Shown in pieces: positions 36,399 to 49,654 of a stretch of 64,000 bases of DNA. The stretch comes from Inia geoffrensis (taxonomy: Eukaryota; Chordata; Mammalia; Artiodactyla; Iniidae). The notes under the pieces are model-generated. The model was not told the DNA's origin. It ran no database searches and was given only the letters and a program-made list of their open reading frames with translations. The DNA lies in the NCBI GenBank assembly GCA_036417435.1, contig JAZAQT010000715.1, positions 1-64,000 of the forward strand. The letters run 5' to 3'. Both the position numbers and the translations under genes were made by a program. Numbering within the stretch: position 1 is the stretch's first letter; every line of letters starts with the position of its first letter.

Positions 36399-39300
36399 TT
36401 AGAAAACAGCACATTCAAAAGAAAAGATGCTCAGGATCTGTCCTGATTAGAGAGTGCAAAGAAAGCTAGACGAGGTGTTCCCTGGCTGCTGTCCTCTCGA
36501 ACCCTAAAAGCGTAAGTGCTCAAGAGGGCATGCCAAAAAGTGAAGCCAGCTATTGCTGTTGGTGGGGTTGTAAATCGCTAACAGCCGGTATGAGGCACAG
36601 TAGGCATATTCCTTACCAAACTAAACACTGGAAGTACCACGAGATTCGGCATCCCCGCTGCAGGTCGTATAACCAGAGACAAGCATCATTGGAAGGAAGC
36701 ACTTGCACCCCAGCAGTCATTGTGGTTCCCATGACCGCAGCCAAAACATAGAAATGGACGGAATGGGGAGCGAGGGGTGAATGGAGAAAGATGTTCTGCT
36801 ACCTATGCACCCTCGACCACCACTCAGCCACAGAACAAAATGAACCCATACTCGTTGCAGCAGCATGGGTGGAGCAGTAGATGATCTCACTAATCCCGGC
36901 CAATTAGAGGCAGCAAGACACATATTCCGGGATATCACACTTTTGTCTGCCATCGAAATATGGATACTGAGGAAGCTAGTACACAAAGGAAACACAGGTT
37001 CACAAAGGGAAGAAAGAAGCCTGGAGTTCCCTGAGGGGGAAATTGGAGACTGGGGAGGGTTAAGTAGGAGGTCGGGATTCACAGAAACTCGCTTAACGCT
37101 TAACGTATCAAACTGTGCTCATCAAGAGGGACCCACCCGAAAACACAGGGAACGCTACAAAACATTCCTCAAGAAAAGAAGAGTGCAAAGAATCCGAAAC
37201 CCTAAGGGTATAGCTACGTGTATAATTGCACCAAGTGGCCGGAGAACACAAACAGACGCAACATTGCATATGAACTAGGCTGAAAGGGAAAAGTACTGTA
37301 CAATGACAAGGCAAGTAAGGGGTTAAGCAATGCCTACTCTGTTACCTCAGGCCTCTGTGTTGTCGTTACCACGGTAAGGGTCCTGGGGCCTCGGCAGGCT
37401 TGGGTCCCACAGCCGGAGCATGCTGCTGCTGAGGCAGCAAGGGAGCAGGACGTGCCACCTGACAAGCGGCACCTCGGACCGCTATTGCCCATTCTCCCCT
37501 GCGTGGTACCACAATCTCCCGATCCAACGCGGCCCTTCTACAGTTAAGCGAAGCCTGGTGCACCCAAATGAGGGTGGAGCAGCTGAGAGGGGAGCGCGGT
37601 GAAGAAACCGGATCTCCACAGCTCCTGCTAGGCAGGTTTCCACCTCCAGCTCTCTTCATTAGAGTCGCCCCACCTGCGAACCACGGCACCCTCCGCATAG
37701 CCCACTTGCAAGGCTTGCGATATGCCTGGGATGGGGCAGTGCAGGTGAAGGGGCAGGGGGTGAGCATACACAAGCCCAGAGGTGTGTGTTTAGCCACGTT
37801 CGCCACCCCATTGCCAATCCAACAGCGGGACCCCCGCTAACGCTTTCTTTCCCCAGGTTACAAGAGACGACACGGAGTAGTGCTGCCGCCTCGTGGCACA
37901 CTGCCGTAACAACCTTACCAACTGTGCTGAAAAGCACCTATCCTTCACAAGGCCTAGAGCCTGCCCCTTTGCAAACACAACCCTGCCCTCAAGACATATC
38001 CTGGGCTAGGTAATCTGAAATGAATCCAAATCAGGCTCGACCCTCAGGCAGAAACCCTTCAAGACCTCAGTGGTACTCACACGCGTTTCAGAAAACAGCA
38101 CATTCAAATGAAAAGATGCTCAGGATCTCTCATGATTAGAGAGTGAAAAGAAAGCTAGATGAGGGGTTCCCTGGCTGCAATCCTCCTAAACCGTAAAATT
38201 TTAAGTGCTCTAGAGGGCATGCCACAAAGTGAAGCAAGCTATTGCTGTTGGTGGGATTGTAAACTGGTAACAGACGGTATGAGGATCAGTAGGCACATTC
38301 CTTACCACACTAAACACTGGAGGTACCACGAGATTCGGCAACAATGCTGCAGGTCGTATAACCAGAGATTAGCATCATTGGAAGGAAACACTTGCACCCC
38401 AGCAGCCGTTGTGGTACCCCTGACCACAGCCAAGACATACAAACAAACGAACTGTCGCGCGAGGGGTGAAGGGAGAAAGATGTTCCACTACCCACACACC
38501 CTCGACTACCACTCAGCCATAGAATAAAATGAACTCATAGTGTTTGCAGCAGCATGGGTGGAGCACTAAATGATCTCACTAACTCTGGTCAATTAGAGGC
38601 AGCGAGACACATATCCCCGCATATCACTTATGTGTGCAGTCTACCTAGGGACACAAAGGAAGCTAGGAAAGAAGGGAAACACAGGTTCACAAAGGGAAGA
38701 AAGAAGCGAGGAGTTCGAACAGGGGGAGATTGGAGACCGGGGAAGGGTGAATAACGAGAGTGGGAGTCACCGAAAAACATCTAACCTATCAAAAAGTGCT
38801 CATCAAGGGCGACTCACCCGAAAGAACACGGGACGCTACAGAATATTCCTCGATAAACTAACAGGGCAAAGAATCCGAAACCCGACAGGTAGAGCTACGT
38901 TTGAAATTGCATCAAGGGGCTGTAGAGCTGAAAGAGACGCAACACTGTATATAAATTCTGCTGAAAGGAAAAACAACTGTTCAATGACAAGGCAAGTAAG
39001 GGCTTAAGAAATGCCCACATTCTTACCTCAGGTCTCTGTGACGTCGGCTGGTGTCAGACCCCTGGAGCCTCAGCAGGCCTGTGTCCCGCGGCTGGAGGAT
39101 GCTGCTGCTGTTCTCCCGTGCGTGGTACGAAAATCTCCTGATCCAACATGGCCCTCCTAGAGGTAAGCACAGCCGGATGCACCCAAATGATGGTGGAACA
39201 GCTGAGAGGGAAAGGCTGTGAAGAAACCGGATCTCCACAGCTCCTGCTAGGCAAGTTCCCACCACCAGCTCACTTCATTAGCGTCGCCGCACCTGCGAAC

Positions 39301-41327
39301 CACGGCACCCTCTGAGTAGCCCACTTGCAAGGCTTGCGATATGCCTGGGGTGGGGCAGTGCAGGTGAAGGGGCAGGAGGTGAGCCTACAAAAGGCCAGGT
39401 GTGTGTGTTTAGCCACGTTCGACTCCCCATGTCCAATCCAACACCGGGAACCCCGCTAAGGCTTTCTTTCCCCACGTTCGCAGAGACGGCACGGTGCAGT
39501 GCTGCCGCCTCGTGGCACGCTGCCGTAACAATCTTACCAACTGTGCTGAAGGGCACCTATCATCCACAAGGCCTACGGCCTGCGGCTTTGGAGACACAAC
39601 CCTGCCCTCAAGAAATATCCTGGGCTAGGTCATCTGAAACAAATTCAAATCAGGCCCGACATTGAGGCAGGAACCTTTCCAGAACTCAGTGGTACTCACC
39701 CGCGCGTTTTAGAAAACAGCACATTCAAAAGAAAAGATGCTCAGGATCTGTCCTGATTAGAGAGTGCAAAGAAAGCTAGACGAGGTGTTCCCTGGCTGCA
39801 GTCCTCTCAAACGCTAAAAGCGTACGTGCTCAAGAGGGCATGCCAAAAAGAGAAGCCAGCTATTGCTGTCGGTGGGATTGTAAATCGCTAACAGCCGGTA
39901 AGGGGAACAGTAGGCAAATTCCTTACCAAACTAAACACTGCAGGCACCACGAGATTCAGCCACCCCACTGCAGGTCGTATAACCAGAGACTAGCATCATT
40001 GGAAGGAAGCACTTGCACCCAAGCAGTCCTTATCGTTCCCATGACCGCGGCCAAGACATAGGAACGAACGGAATGGGGAGCGAGGGGTGAATGGAGAAAG
40101 ATGTTCTGCTACCTACGCACCCTCGACCACCACTCAGCCACAGAACAAAATGAACCCATACTCGTTGCAGCAGCATGGGTGGAGCACTAAATGATCTCAC
40201 TAATTCTGGTCAATTAGAGGCAGCAAGACATATATCCCCGGATATCACTTATGTGTGCATTCTACCTAGAGATACAAAGGAAGCTAGTAAAGAAAGGAAA
40301 CACAGGTTCACAAAGGGAAGAAGGAAGCGAGGAGTTCCCACAGGGGGAGGTTGGAGACCGGGGAAGGGTGAATTAGGAGATTGGGATTAACAGAAACACA
40401 CTTAAAATATCAAAAATTGCTCAACAAGGGCGACTCAACCGAAAGCACATGGGACACTACAAAATATTCCTCGATAAACAAACAGGGCAAAGAATCCGAA
40501 ACCCTACAGGTACAGCTACGTTCATAATTGCATCACGTGGCTGTAGAACTCAAAGAGACGGAGCATTGTATGTAAACTACGCTGAACGAGGAAAGGACTG
40601 TTCAATGACAAGGCAAGTAAGGGCTTAAGAAATGCCCACTTTCTTACCTTAGGCCACTGGGACGTCGGCTGGTGTCACGACCCTGAAGCCTCAGCAGGCC
40701 TGTGTCCCGAGGCTGGAGGATGCTGCTGCTGTTCTCCCCTGCGAGGTACGAAAATCGCACGATCCAACATTGCCCTCCTACAGGTAAGCACAGCCTGGTG
40801 CACCCAGATGATGGTGGAACAGCTGAGAGGGAAGGGCTGTGATGAAACCGGATCTCCACAGCTCCTGCCAGCCAAGTTCCCACCTCCAGCCCACTTCATT
40901 AGAGTCGCCCCACCTGCGAACCACGGCACTCTCTGAGTAGCCCACTTGCAAGGCTTGCGATATGCCAAGGATGGAGCAGTGCAGGTTAAGGGGCAGGAGG
41001 TGAGCCTACAAAAGACCAGGTGTGTGTGTTTAGCCGCGTTCGACTCCCCATTTCCAACCCAACACCGGGAACAACGCTAAGGCTTTCTTTCCCCACGTTA
41101 CCAGAGACGACACGGTGCAGTGCGGCCGCCTCGTGGCACACTGCCGTAACAATCTTACCAACTGTGCTGAAGGGCACCTATCAGCCACAAGGCCTACGGT
41201 CTGCGGTTTTGCAGAAACAACCCTGCCCTCAAGAAATATCCTGGGCTAGGTAATCTGAAACGAATTAAAATCAGGCCCGACCCTGAGGCAGGAACCTTTC
41301 AAAAACTCACTGGTACCCACCTGCATT
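36399..41327 (+). repeat. Domain 2 HOR unit 3 (C-D-E)
   Basis: L1 tracts lie at 36399-37285 (C), 38089-38966 (D) and 39709-40587 (E). The C tract carries GGGGAGCGAGGGGTG near 36,765, the E-type version of a site that reads GGGGACCGAAGGGTG in the other C copies. This is a possible small conversion patch. Confidence 0.9.
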
Positions 41328-44278
41328 TTAGAAAACAGCACATTCAAAAGAAAAGATGCTCAGGATCTGTCCTGATTAGAGAGTGCAAAGAAAGCTAGAC
41401 GAGGTGTTCCCTGGCTGCTGTCCTCTCGAACCCTAAAAGCGTAAGTGCTCAAGAGGGCATGCCAAAAAGTGAAGCCAGCTATTGCTGTTGGTGGGGTTGT
41501 AAATCGCTAACAGCCGGTATGAGGCACAGTAGGCATATTCCTTACCAAACTAAACACTGGAAGTACCACGAGATTCGGCATCCCCGCTGCAGGTCGTATA
41601 ACCAGAGACAAGCATCATTGGAAGGAAGCACTTGCACCCCAGCAGTCATTGTGGTTCCCATGACCGCAGCCAAAACATAGAAATGGACGGAATGGGGACC
41701 GAAGGGTGAATGGAGAAAGATGTTCTGCTACCTATGCACCCTCGACCACCACTCAGCCACAGAACAAAATGAACCCATACTCGTTGCAGCAGCATGGGTG
41801 GAGCAGTAGATGATCTCACTAATCCCGGCCAATTAGAGGCAGCAAGACACATATTCCAGGATATCACACTTTTGTCTGCCATCGAAATATGGATACTGAG
41901 GAAGCTAGTACACAAAGGAAACACAGGTTCACAAAGGGAAGAAAGAAGCCTGGAGTTCCCTGAGGGGGAAATTGGAGACTGGGGAGGGTTAAGTAGGAGG
42001 TCGGGATTCACAGAAACTCGCTTAACGCTTAACGTATCAAACAGTGCTCATCAAGAGGGACCCACCCGAAAACACAGGGAACGCTACAAAACATTCCTCA
42101 AGAAAAGAAGAGTGCAAAGAATCCGAAACCCTAAGGGTATAGCTACGTGTATAATTGCACCAAGTGGCCGGAGAACACAAACAGACGCAACATTGCATAT
42201 GAACTAGGCTGAAAGGGAAAAGTACTGTACAATGACAAGGCAAGTAAGGGGTTAAGCAATGCCTACTCTGTTACCTCAGGCCTCTGTGATGTCGTTACCA
42301 CGGTAAGGGTCCTGGGGCCTCGGCAGGCTTGGGTCCCACAGCCGGAGCATGCTGCTGCTGAGGCAGCAAGGGAGCAGGACGTGCCACCTGACAAGCGGCA
42401 CCTCGGACCGCTATTGCCCATTCTCCCCTGCGTGGTACCACAATCTCCCGATCCAACGCGGCCCTTCTACAGTTAAGCGAAGCCTGGTGCACCCAAATGA
42501 GGGTGGAGCAGCTGAGAGGGGAGCGCGGTGAAGAAACCGGATCTCCACAGCTCCTGCTAGGCAGGTTTCCACCTCCAGCTCTCTTCATTAGAGTCGCCCC
42601 ACCTGCGAACCACGGCACCCTCCGCATAGCCCACTTGCAAGGCTTGCGATATGCCTGGGATGGGGCAGTGCAGGTGAAGGGGCAGGGGGTGAGCATACAC
42701 AAGCCCAGAGGTGTGTGTTTAGCCACGTTCGCCACCCCATTGCCAATCCAACAGCGGGACCCCCGCTAACGCTTTCTTTCCCCAGGTTACAAGAGACGAC
42801 ACGGAGTAGTGCTGCCGCCTCGTGGCACACTGCCGTAACAACCTTACCAACTGTGCTGAAAAGCACCTATCCTTCACAAGGCCTAGAGCCTGCCCCTTTG
42901 CAAACACAACCCTGCCCTCAAGACATATCCTGGGCTAGGTAATCTGAAATGAATCCAAATCAGGCTCGACCCTCAGGCAGAAACCCTTCAAGACCTCAGT
43001 GGTACTCACACGCGTTTCAGAAAACAGCACATTCAAATGAAAAGATGCTCAGGATCTCTCATGATTAGAGAGTGAAAAGAAAGCTAGATGAGGGGTTCCC
43101 TGGCTGCAATCCTCCTAAACCGTAAAATTTTAAGTGCTCTAGAGGGCATGCCACAAAGTGAAGCAAGCTATTGCTGTTGGTGGGATTGTAAACTGGTAAC
43201 AGACGGTATGAGGATCAGTAGGCACATTCCTTACCACACTAAACACTGGAGGTACCACGAGATTCGGCAACAATGCTGCAGGTCGTATAACCAGAGATTA
43301 GCATCATTGGAAGGAAACACTTGCACCCCAGCAGCCGTTGTGGTACCCCTGACCACAGCCACGACATACAAACAAACGAACTGTCGCGCGAGGGGTGAAG
43401 GGAGAAAGATGTTCCACTACCCACACACCCTCGACTACCACTCAGCCATAGAATAAAATGAACTCATAGTGTTTGCAGCAGCATGGGTGGAGCACTAAAT
43501 GATCTCACTAACTCTGGTCAATTAGAGGCAGCGAGACACATATCCCCGCATATCACTTATGTGTGCAGTCTACCTAGGGACACAAAGGAAGCTAGGAAAG
43601 AAAGGAAACACAGGTTCACAAAGGGAAGAAAGAAGCGAGGAGTTCGAACAGGGGGAGATTGGAGACCGGGGAAGGGTGAATAACGAGAGTGGGAGTCACC
43701 GAAAAACATCTAACCTATCAAAAAGTGCTCATCAAGGGCGACTCACCCGAAAGAACACGGGACGCTACAGAATATTCCTCGATAAACTAACAGGGCAAAG
43801 AATCCGAAACCCGACAGGTAGAGCTACGTTTGAAATTGCATCAAGGGGCTGTAGAGCTGAAAGAGACGCAACACTGTATATAAATTCTGCTGAAAGGAAA
43901 AACAACTGTTCAATGACAAGGCAAGTAAGGGCTTAAGAAATGCCCACATTCTTACCTCAGGTCTCTGTGACGTCGGCTGGTGTCAGACCCCTGGAGCCTC
44001 AGCAGGCCTGTGTCCCGCGGCTGGAGGATGCTGCTGCTGTTCTCCCGTGCGTGGTACGAAAATCTCCTGATCCAACATGGCCCTCCTAGAGGTAAGCACA
44101 GCCGGATGCACCCAAATGATGGTGGAACAGCTGAGAGGGAAAGGCTGTGAAGAAACCGGATCTCCACAGCTCCTGCTAGGCAAGTTCCCACCACCAGCTC
44201 ACTTCATTAGCGTCGCCGCACCTGCGAACCACGGCACCCTCTGAGTAGCCCACTTGCAAGGCTTGCGATATGCCTGGG
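41328..44278 (+). repeat. Domain 2 HOR unit 4, partial (C-D)
   Basis: L1 tracts lie at 41328-42214 (C) and 43018-43895 (D). After D the spacer begins as the normal D-to-E spacer, but at 44,246-44,278 it switches to the C-to-D spacer, so E is not reached. Confidence 0.88.
44246..44278. other. Junction D-to-E spacer / C-to-D spacer
   Basis: CTCTGAG (44,239-44,245) is typical of the D-to-E spacer, while GGGATGGGG from 44,279 is typical of the C-to-D spacer. The 33 bp between are common to both. The switch inserts a second D and removes E from the fourth trimer. Confidence 0.85.
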
Positions 44279-46210
44279 ATGGGGCAGTGCAGGTGAAGGG
44301 GCAGGGGGTGAGCATACACAAGCCCAGAGGTGTGTGTTTAGCCACGTTCGCCACCCCATTGCCAATCCAACAGCGGGACCCCCACTAACGCTTTCTTTCC
44401 CCAGGTTACAAGAGACGACACGGAGTAGTGCTGCCGCCTCGTGGCACACTGCCGTAACAACCTTACCAACTGTGCTGAAAAGCACCTATCCTTCACAAGG
44501 CCTAGAGCCTGCCCCTTTGCAAACACAACCCTGCCCTCAAGACATATCCTGGGCTAGGTAATCTGAAATGAATCCAAATCAGGCTCGACCCTCAGGCAGA
44601 AACCCTTCAAGACCTCAGTGGTACTCACACGCGTTTCAGAAAACAGCACATTCAAATGAAAAGATGCTCAGGATCTCTCATGATTAGAGAGTGAAAAGAA
44701 AGCTAGATGAGGGGTTCCCTGGCTGCAATCCTCCTAAACCGTAAAATTTTAAGTGCTCTAGAGGGCATGCCACAAAGTGAAGCAAGCTATTGCTGTTGGT
44801 GGGATTGTAAACTGGTAACAGACGGTATGAGGATCAGTAGGCACATTCCTTACCACACTAAACACTGGAGGTACCACGAGATTCGGCAACAATGCTGCAG
44901 GTCGTATAACCAGAGATTAGCATCATTGGAAGGAAACACTTGCACCCCAGCAGCCGTTGTGGTACCCCTGACCACAGCCACGACATACAAACAAACGAAC
45001 TGTCGCGCGAGGGGTGAAGGGAGAAAGATGTTCCACTACCCACACACCCTCGACTACCACTCAGCCATAGAATAAAATGAACTCATAGTGTTTGCAGCAG
45101 CATGGGTGGAGCACTAAATGATCTCACTAACTCTGGTCAATTAGAGGCAGCGAGACACATATCCCCGCATATCACTTATGTGTGCAGTCTACCTAGGGAC
45201 ACAAAGGAAGCTAGGAAAGAAAGGAAACACAGGTTCACAAAGGGAAGAAAGAAGCGAGGAGTTCGAACAGGGGGAGATTGGAGACCGGGGAAGGGTGAAT
45301 AACGAGAGTGGGAGTCACCGAAAAACATCTAACCTATCAAAAAGTGCTCATCAAGGGCGACTCACCCGAAAGAACACTGGACGCTACAGAATATTCCTCG
45401 ATAAACTAACAGGGCAAAGAATCCGAAACCCGACAGGTAGAGCTACGTTTGAAATTGCATCAAGGGGCTGTAGAGCTGAAAGAGACGCAACACTGTATAT
45501 AAATTCTGCTGAAAGGAAAAACAACTGTTCAATGACAAGGCAAGTAAGGGCTTAAGAAATGCCCACATTCTTACCTCAGGTCTCTGTGACGTCGGCTGGT
45601 GTCAGACCCCTGGAGCCTCAGCAGGCCTGTGTCCCGCGGCTGGAGGATGCTGCTGCTGTTCTCCCGTGCGTGGTACGAAAATCTCCTGATCCAACATGGC
45701 CCTCCTAGAGGTAAGCACAGCCGGATGCACCCAAATGATGGTGGAACAGCTGAGAGGGAAAGGCTGTGAAGAAACCGGATCTCCACAGCTCCTGCTAGGC
45801 AAGTTCCCACCACCAGCTCACTTCATTAGCGTCGCCGCACCTGCGAACCACGGCACCCTCTGAGTAGCCCACTTGCAAGGCTTGCGATATGCCTGGGGTG
45901 GGGCAGTGCAGGTGAAGGGGCAGGAGGTGAGCCTACAAAAGGCCAGGTGTGTGTGTTTAGCCACGTTCGACTCCCCATGTCCAATCCAACACCGGGAACC
46001 CCGCTAAGGCTTTCTTTCCCCACGTTCGCAGAGACGGCACGGTGCAGTGCTGCCGCCTCGTGGCACGCTGCCGTAACAATCTTACCAACTGTGCTGAAGG
46101 GCACCTATCATCCACAAGGCCTACGGCCTGCGGCTTTGGAGACACAACCCTGCCCTCAAGAAATATCCTGGGCTAGGTCATCTGAAACAAATTCAAATCA
46201 GGCCCGACAT

Positions 46211-46227
46211 TGAGGCAGGAACCTTTC
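46211..46227. other. E/C junction 1
   Basis: GACAT before the tract is D-to-E type, while AAAAACTCACTGGTACCC after it is the E-to-C type. The shared tract is TGAGGCAGGAACCTTTC. This is the most upstream of four E/C fusions. Confidence 0.82.
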
Positions 46228-46254
46228 AAAAACTCACTGGTACCCACCTGCATT

Positions 46255-49200
46255 TTAGAAAACAGCACATTCAAAAGAAAAGATGCTCAGGATCTGTCCT
46301 GATTAGAGAGTGCAAAGAAAGCTAGACGAGGTGTTCCCTGGCTGCTGTCCTCTCGAACCCTAAAAGCGTAAGTGCTCAAGAGGGCATGCCAAAAAGTGAA
46401 GCCAGCTATTGCTGTTGGTGGGGTTGTAAATCGCTAACAGCCGGTATGAGGCACAGTAGGCATATTCCTTACCAAACTAAACACTGGAAGTACCACGAGA
46501 TTCGGCATCCCCGCTGCAGGTCGTATAACCAGAGACAAACATCATTGGAAGGAAGCACTTGCACCCCAGCAGTCATTGTGGTTCCCATGACCGCAGCCAA
46601 AACATAGAAATGGACGGAATGGGGACCGAAGGGTGAATGGAGAAAGATGTTCTGCTACCTATGCACCCTCGACCACCACTCAGCCACAGAACAAAATGAA
46701 CCCATACTCGTTGCAGCAGCATGGGTGGAGCAGTAGATGATCTCACTAATCCCGGCCAATTAGAGGCAGCAAGACACATATTCCAGGATATCACACTTTT
46801 GTCTGCCATCGAAATATGGATACTGAGGAAGCTAGTACACAAAGGAAACACAGGTTCACAAAGGGAAGAAAGAAGCCTGGAGTTCCCTGAGGGGGAAATT
46901 GGAGACTGGGGAGGGTTAAGTAGGAGGTCGGGATTCACAGAAACTCGCTTAACGCTTAACGTATCAAACAGTGCTCATCAAGAGGGACGCACCCGAAAGC
47001 ACAGGGAACGCTACAAAACATTCCTCAAGAAAAGAAGAGTGCAAAGCATCCGAAACCCTAAGGGTATAGCTACGTGTATAATTGCACCAAGTGGCCGGAG
47101 AACACAAACAGACGCAACATTGCATATGAACTAGGCTGAAAGGGAAAAGTACTGTACAATGACAAGGCAAGTAAGGGGTTAAGCAATGCCTACTCTGTTA
47201 CCTCAGGCCTCTGTGATGTCGTTACCACGGTAAGGGTCCTGGGGCCTCGGCAGGCTTGGGTCCCACAGCCGGAGCATGCTGCTGCTGAGGCAGCAAGGGA
47301 GCAGGACGTGCCACCTGACAAGCGGCACCTCGGACCGCTATTGCCCATTCTCCCCTGCGTGGTACCACAATCTCCCGATCCAACGCGGCCCTTCTACAGT
47401 TAAGCGAAGCCTGGTGCACCCAAATGAGGGTGGAGCAGCTGAGAGGGGAGCGCGGTGAAGAAATCGGATCTCCACAGCTCCTGCTAGGCAGGTTCCCACC
47501 TCCAGCTCTCTTCATTAGAGTCGCCCCACCTGCGAACCACGGCACCCTCCGCATAGCCCACTTGCAAGGCTTGCGATATGCCTGGGATGGGGCAGTGCAG
47601 GTGAAGGGGCAGGGGGTGAGCATACACAAGCCCAGAGGTGTGTGTTTAGCCACGTTCGCCTCCCCATTGCCAATCCAACAGCGGGACCCCCGCTAACGCT
47701 TTCTTTCCCCAGGTTACAAGAGACGACACGGAGTAGTGCTGCCGCCTCGTGGCACACTGCCGTAACAACCTTACCAACTGTGCTGAAAAGCACCTATCCT
47801 TCACAAGGCCTAGAGCCTGCCCCTTTGCAAACACAACCCTGCCCTCAAGACATATCTTGGGCTAGGTAATCTGAAATGAATCCAAATCAGGCTCGACCCT
47901 CAGGCAGAAACCCTTCAAGACCTCAGTGGTACTCACACGCGTTTCAGAAAACAGCACATTCAAATGAAAAGATGCTCAGGATCTCTCATGATTAGAGAGT
48001 GAAAAGAAAGCTAGATGAGGGGTTCCCTGGCTGCAATCCTCCTAAACCGTAAAATTTTAAGTGCTCTAGAGGGCATGCCACAAAGTGAAGCAAGCTATTG
48101 CTGTTGGTGGGATTGTAAACTGGTAACAGACGGTATGAGGATCAGTAGGCACATTCCTTACCACACTAAACACTGGAGGTACCACGAGATTCGGCAACAA
48201 TGCTGCAGGTCGTATAACCAGAGATTAGCATCATTGGAAGGAAACACTTGCACCCCAGCAGCCGTTGTGGTACTCCTGACCACAGCCAAGACATACAAAC
48301 AAACGAACTGTCGCGCGAGGGGTGAAGGGAGAAAGATGTTCCACTACCCACACACCCTCGACTACCACTCAGCCATAGAATAAAATGAACTCATAGTGTT
48401 TGCAGCAGCATGGGTGGAGCACTAAATGATCTCACTAACTCTGGTCAATTAGAGGCAGCGAGACACATATCCCCGCATATCACTTATGTGTGCAGTCTAC
48501 CTAGGGACACAAAGGAAGCTAGGAAAGAAAGGAAACACAGGTTCACAAAGGGAAGAAAGAAGCGAGGAGTTCGAACAGGGGGAGATTGGAGACCGGGGAA
48601 GGGTGAATAACGAGAGTGGGAATCACCGAAAAACATCTAACCTATCAAAAAGTGCTCATCAAGGGCGACTCACACGAAAGAACATGGGACGCTACAGAAT
48701 ATTCCTCGATAAACTAACAGGGCAAAGAATCCGAAACCCGACAGGTAGAGCTACGTTTGAAATTGCATCAAGGGGCTGTAGAGCTGAAAGAGACGCAACA
48801 TTGTATATAAATTCTGCTGAAAGGAAAAACAACTGTTCAATGACAAGGCAAGTAAGGGCTTAAGAAATGCCCACATTCTTACCTCAGGTCTCTGTGACGT
48901 CGGCTGGTGTCAGACCCCTGGAGCCTCAGCAGGCCTGTGTCCCGCGGCTGGAGGATGCTGCTGCTGTTCTCCCGTGCGTGGTACGAAAATCTCCTGATCC
49001 AACATGGCCCTCCTAGAGGTAAGCACAGCCGGATGCACCCAAATGATGGTGGAACAGCTGAGAGGGGAAGGCTGTGAAGAAACCGGATCTCCACAGCTCC
49101 TGCTAGGCAAGTTCCCACCACCAGCTCACTTCATTAGCGTCGCCGCACCTGCGAACCACGGCACCCTCTGAGTACCCACTTGCAAGGCTTGCGATATGCC

Positions 49201-49563
49201 TGGGGTGGGGCAGTGCAGGTGAAGGGGCAGGAGGTGAGCCTACAAAAGGCCAGGTGTGTGTGTTTAGCCACGTTCGACTCCCCATGTCCAATCCAACACC
49301 GGGAACCCCGCTAAGGCTTTCTTTCCCCACGTTCGCAGAGACGGCACGGTGCAGTGCTGCCGCCTCGTGGCACGCTGCCGTAACAATCTTACCAACTGTG
49401 CTGAAGGGCACCTATCATCCACAAGGCCTACGGCCTGCGGCTTTGGAGACACAACCCTGCCCTCAAGAAATATCCTGGGCTAGGTCATCTGAAACAAATT
49501 CAAATCAGGCCCGACATTGAGGCAGGAACCTTTCCAGAACTCAGTGGTACTCACCCGCGCGTT
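46255..49563 (+). repeat. Domain 3 HOR unit 1
   Basis: L1 tracts lie at 46255-47141 (C) and 47945-48822 (D); length 3309 bp. It has the earliest E-to-C switch (46,211-46,227), so its C tract is pure C. One spacer base is missing near 49,171. Confidence 0.88.
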
Positions 49564-49654
49564 TTAGAAAACAGCACATTCAAAACAAAAGATGCTCAGG
49601 ATCTGTCCTGATTAGAGAGTGCAAAGAAAGCCAGACGAGGTGTTCCCTGGCTGC
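49562..49654. other. E/C junction 2
   Basis: CGCGCG up to 49,561 is E-type and CTGCTGTCC (T at 49,655) is C-type. The tract between is shared but has two private substitutions. The same junction recurs at 56,180-56,272 through the 6618-bp duplication. Confidence 0.8.

Larger units (their letters stand above)
26014..44245 (+). repeat. Domain 2: trimeric HOR, period 4929 bp
   Basis: Three monomer types recur in the order C, D, E. Marker spacings are C to D 1681, D to E 1621 and E to C 1627 bp, summing to 4929 bp in every complete cycle. The long spacer again sits between the first and second monomer of the cycle and carries the 60-bp block near 27,571-27,632. It lacks the 18-bp duplication of domain 1. 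C has a tandem duplication of CTTAACG (27,234-27,247) that makes its L1 tract about 9 bp longer. D has a distinctive AACAATGCTGCAGG and an AATAAA at 28,665-28,670. E has AGCCGGTAAGGGGAACAG. Confidence 0.93.
44246..46227 (+). repeat. Transition segment: second D monomer
   Basis: A further D-type L1 tract lies at 44637-45514, only 1619 bp after the previous D. The segment opens with C-to-D type spacer (GGATGGGGCAG, GCATACACAAGCCC). After the D tract it continues with the ordinary D-to-E spacer until 46,211-46,227, where it becomes the sequence that normally precedes C. It links the trimeric and dimeric domains. Confidence 0.88.
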
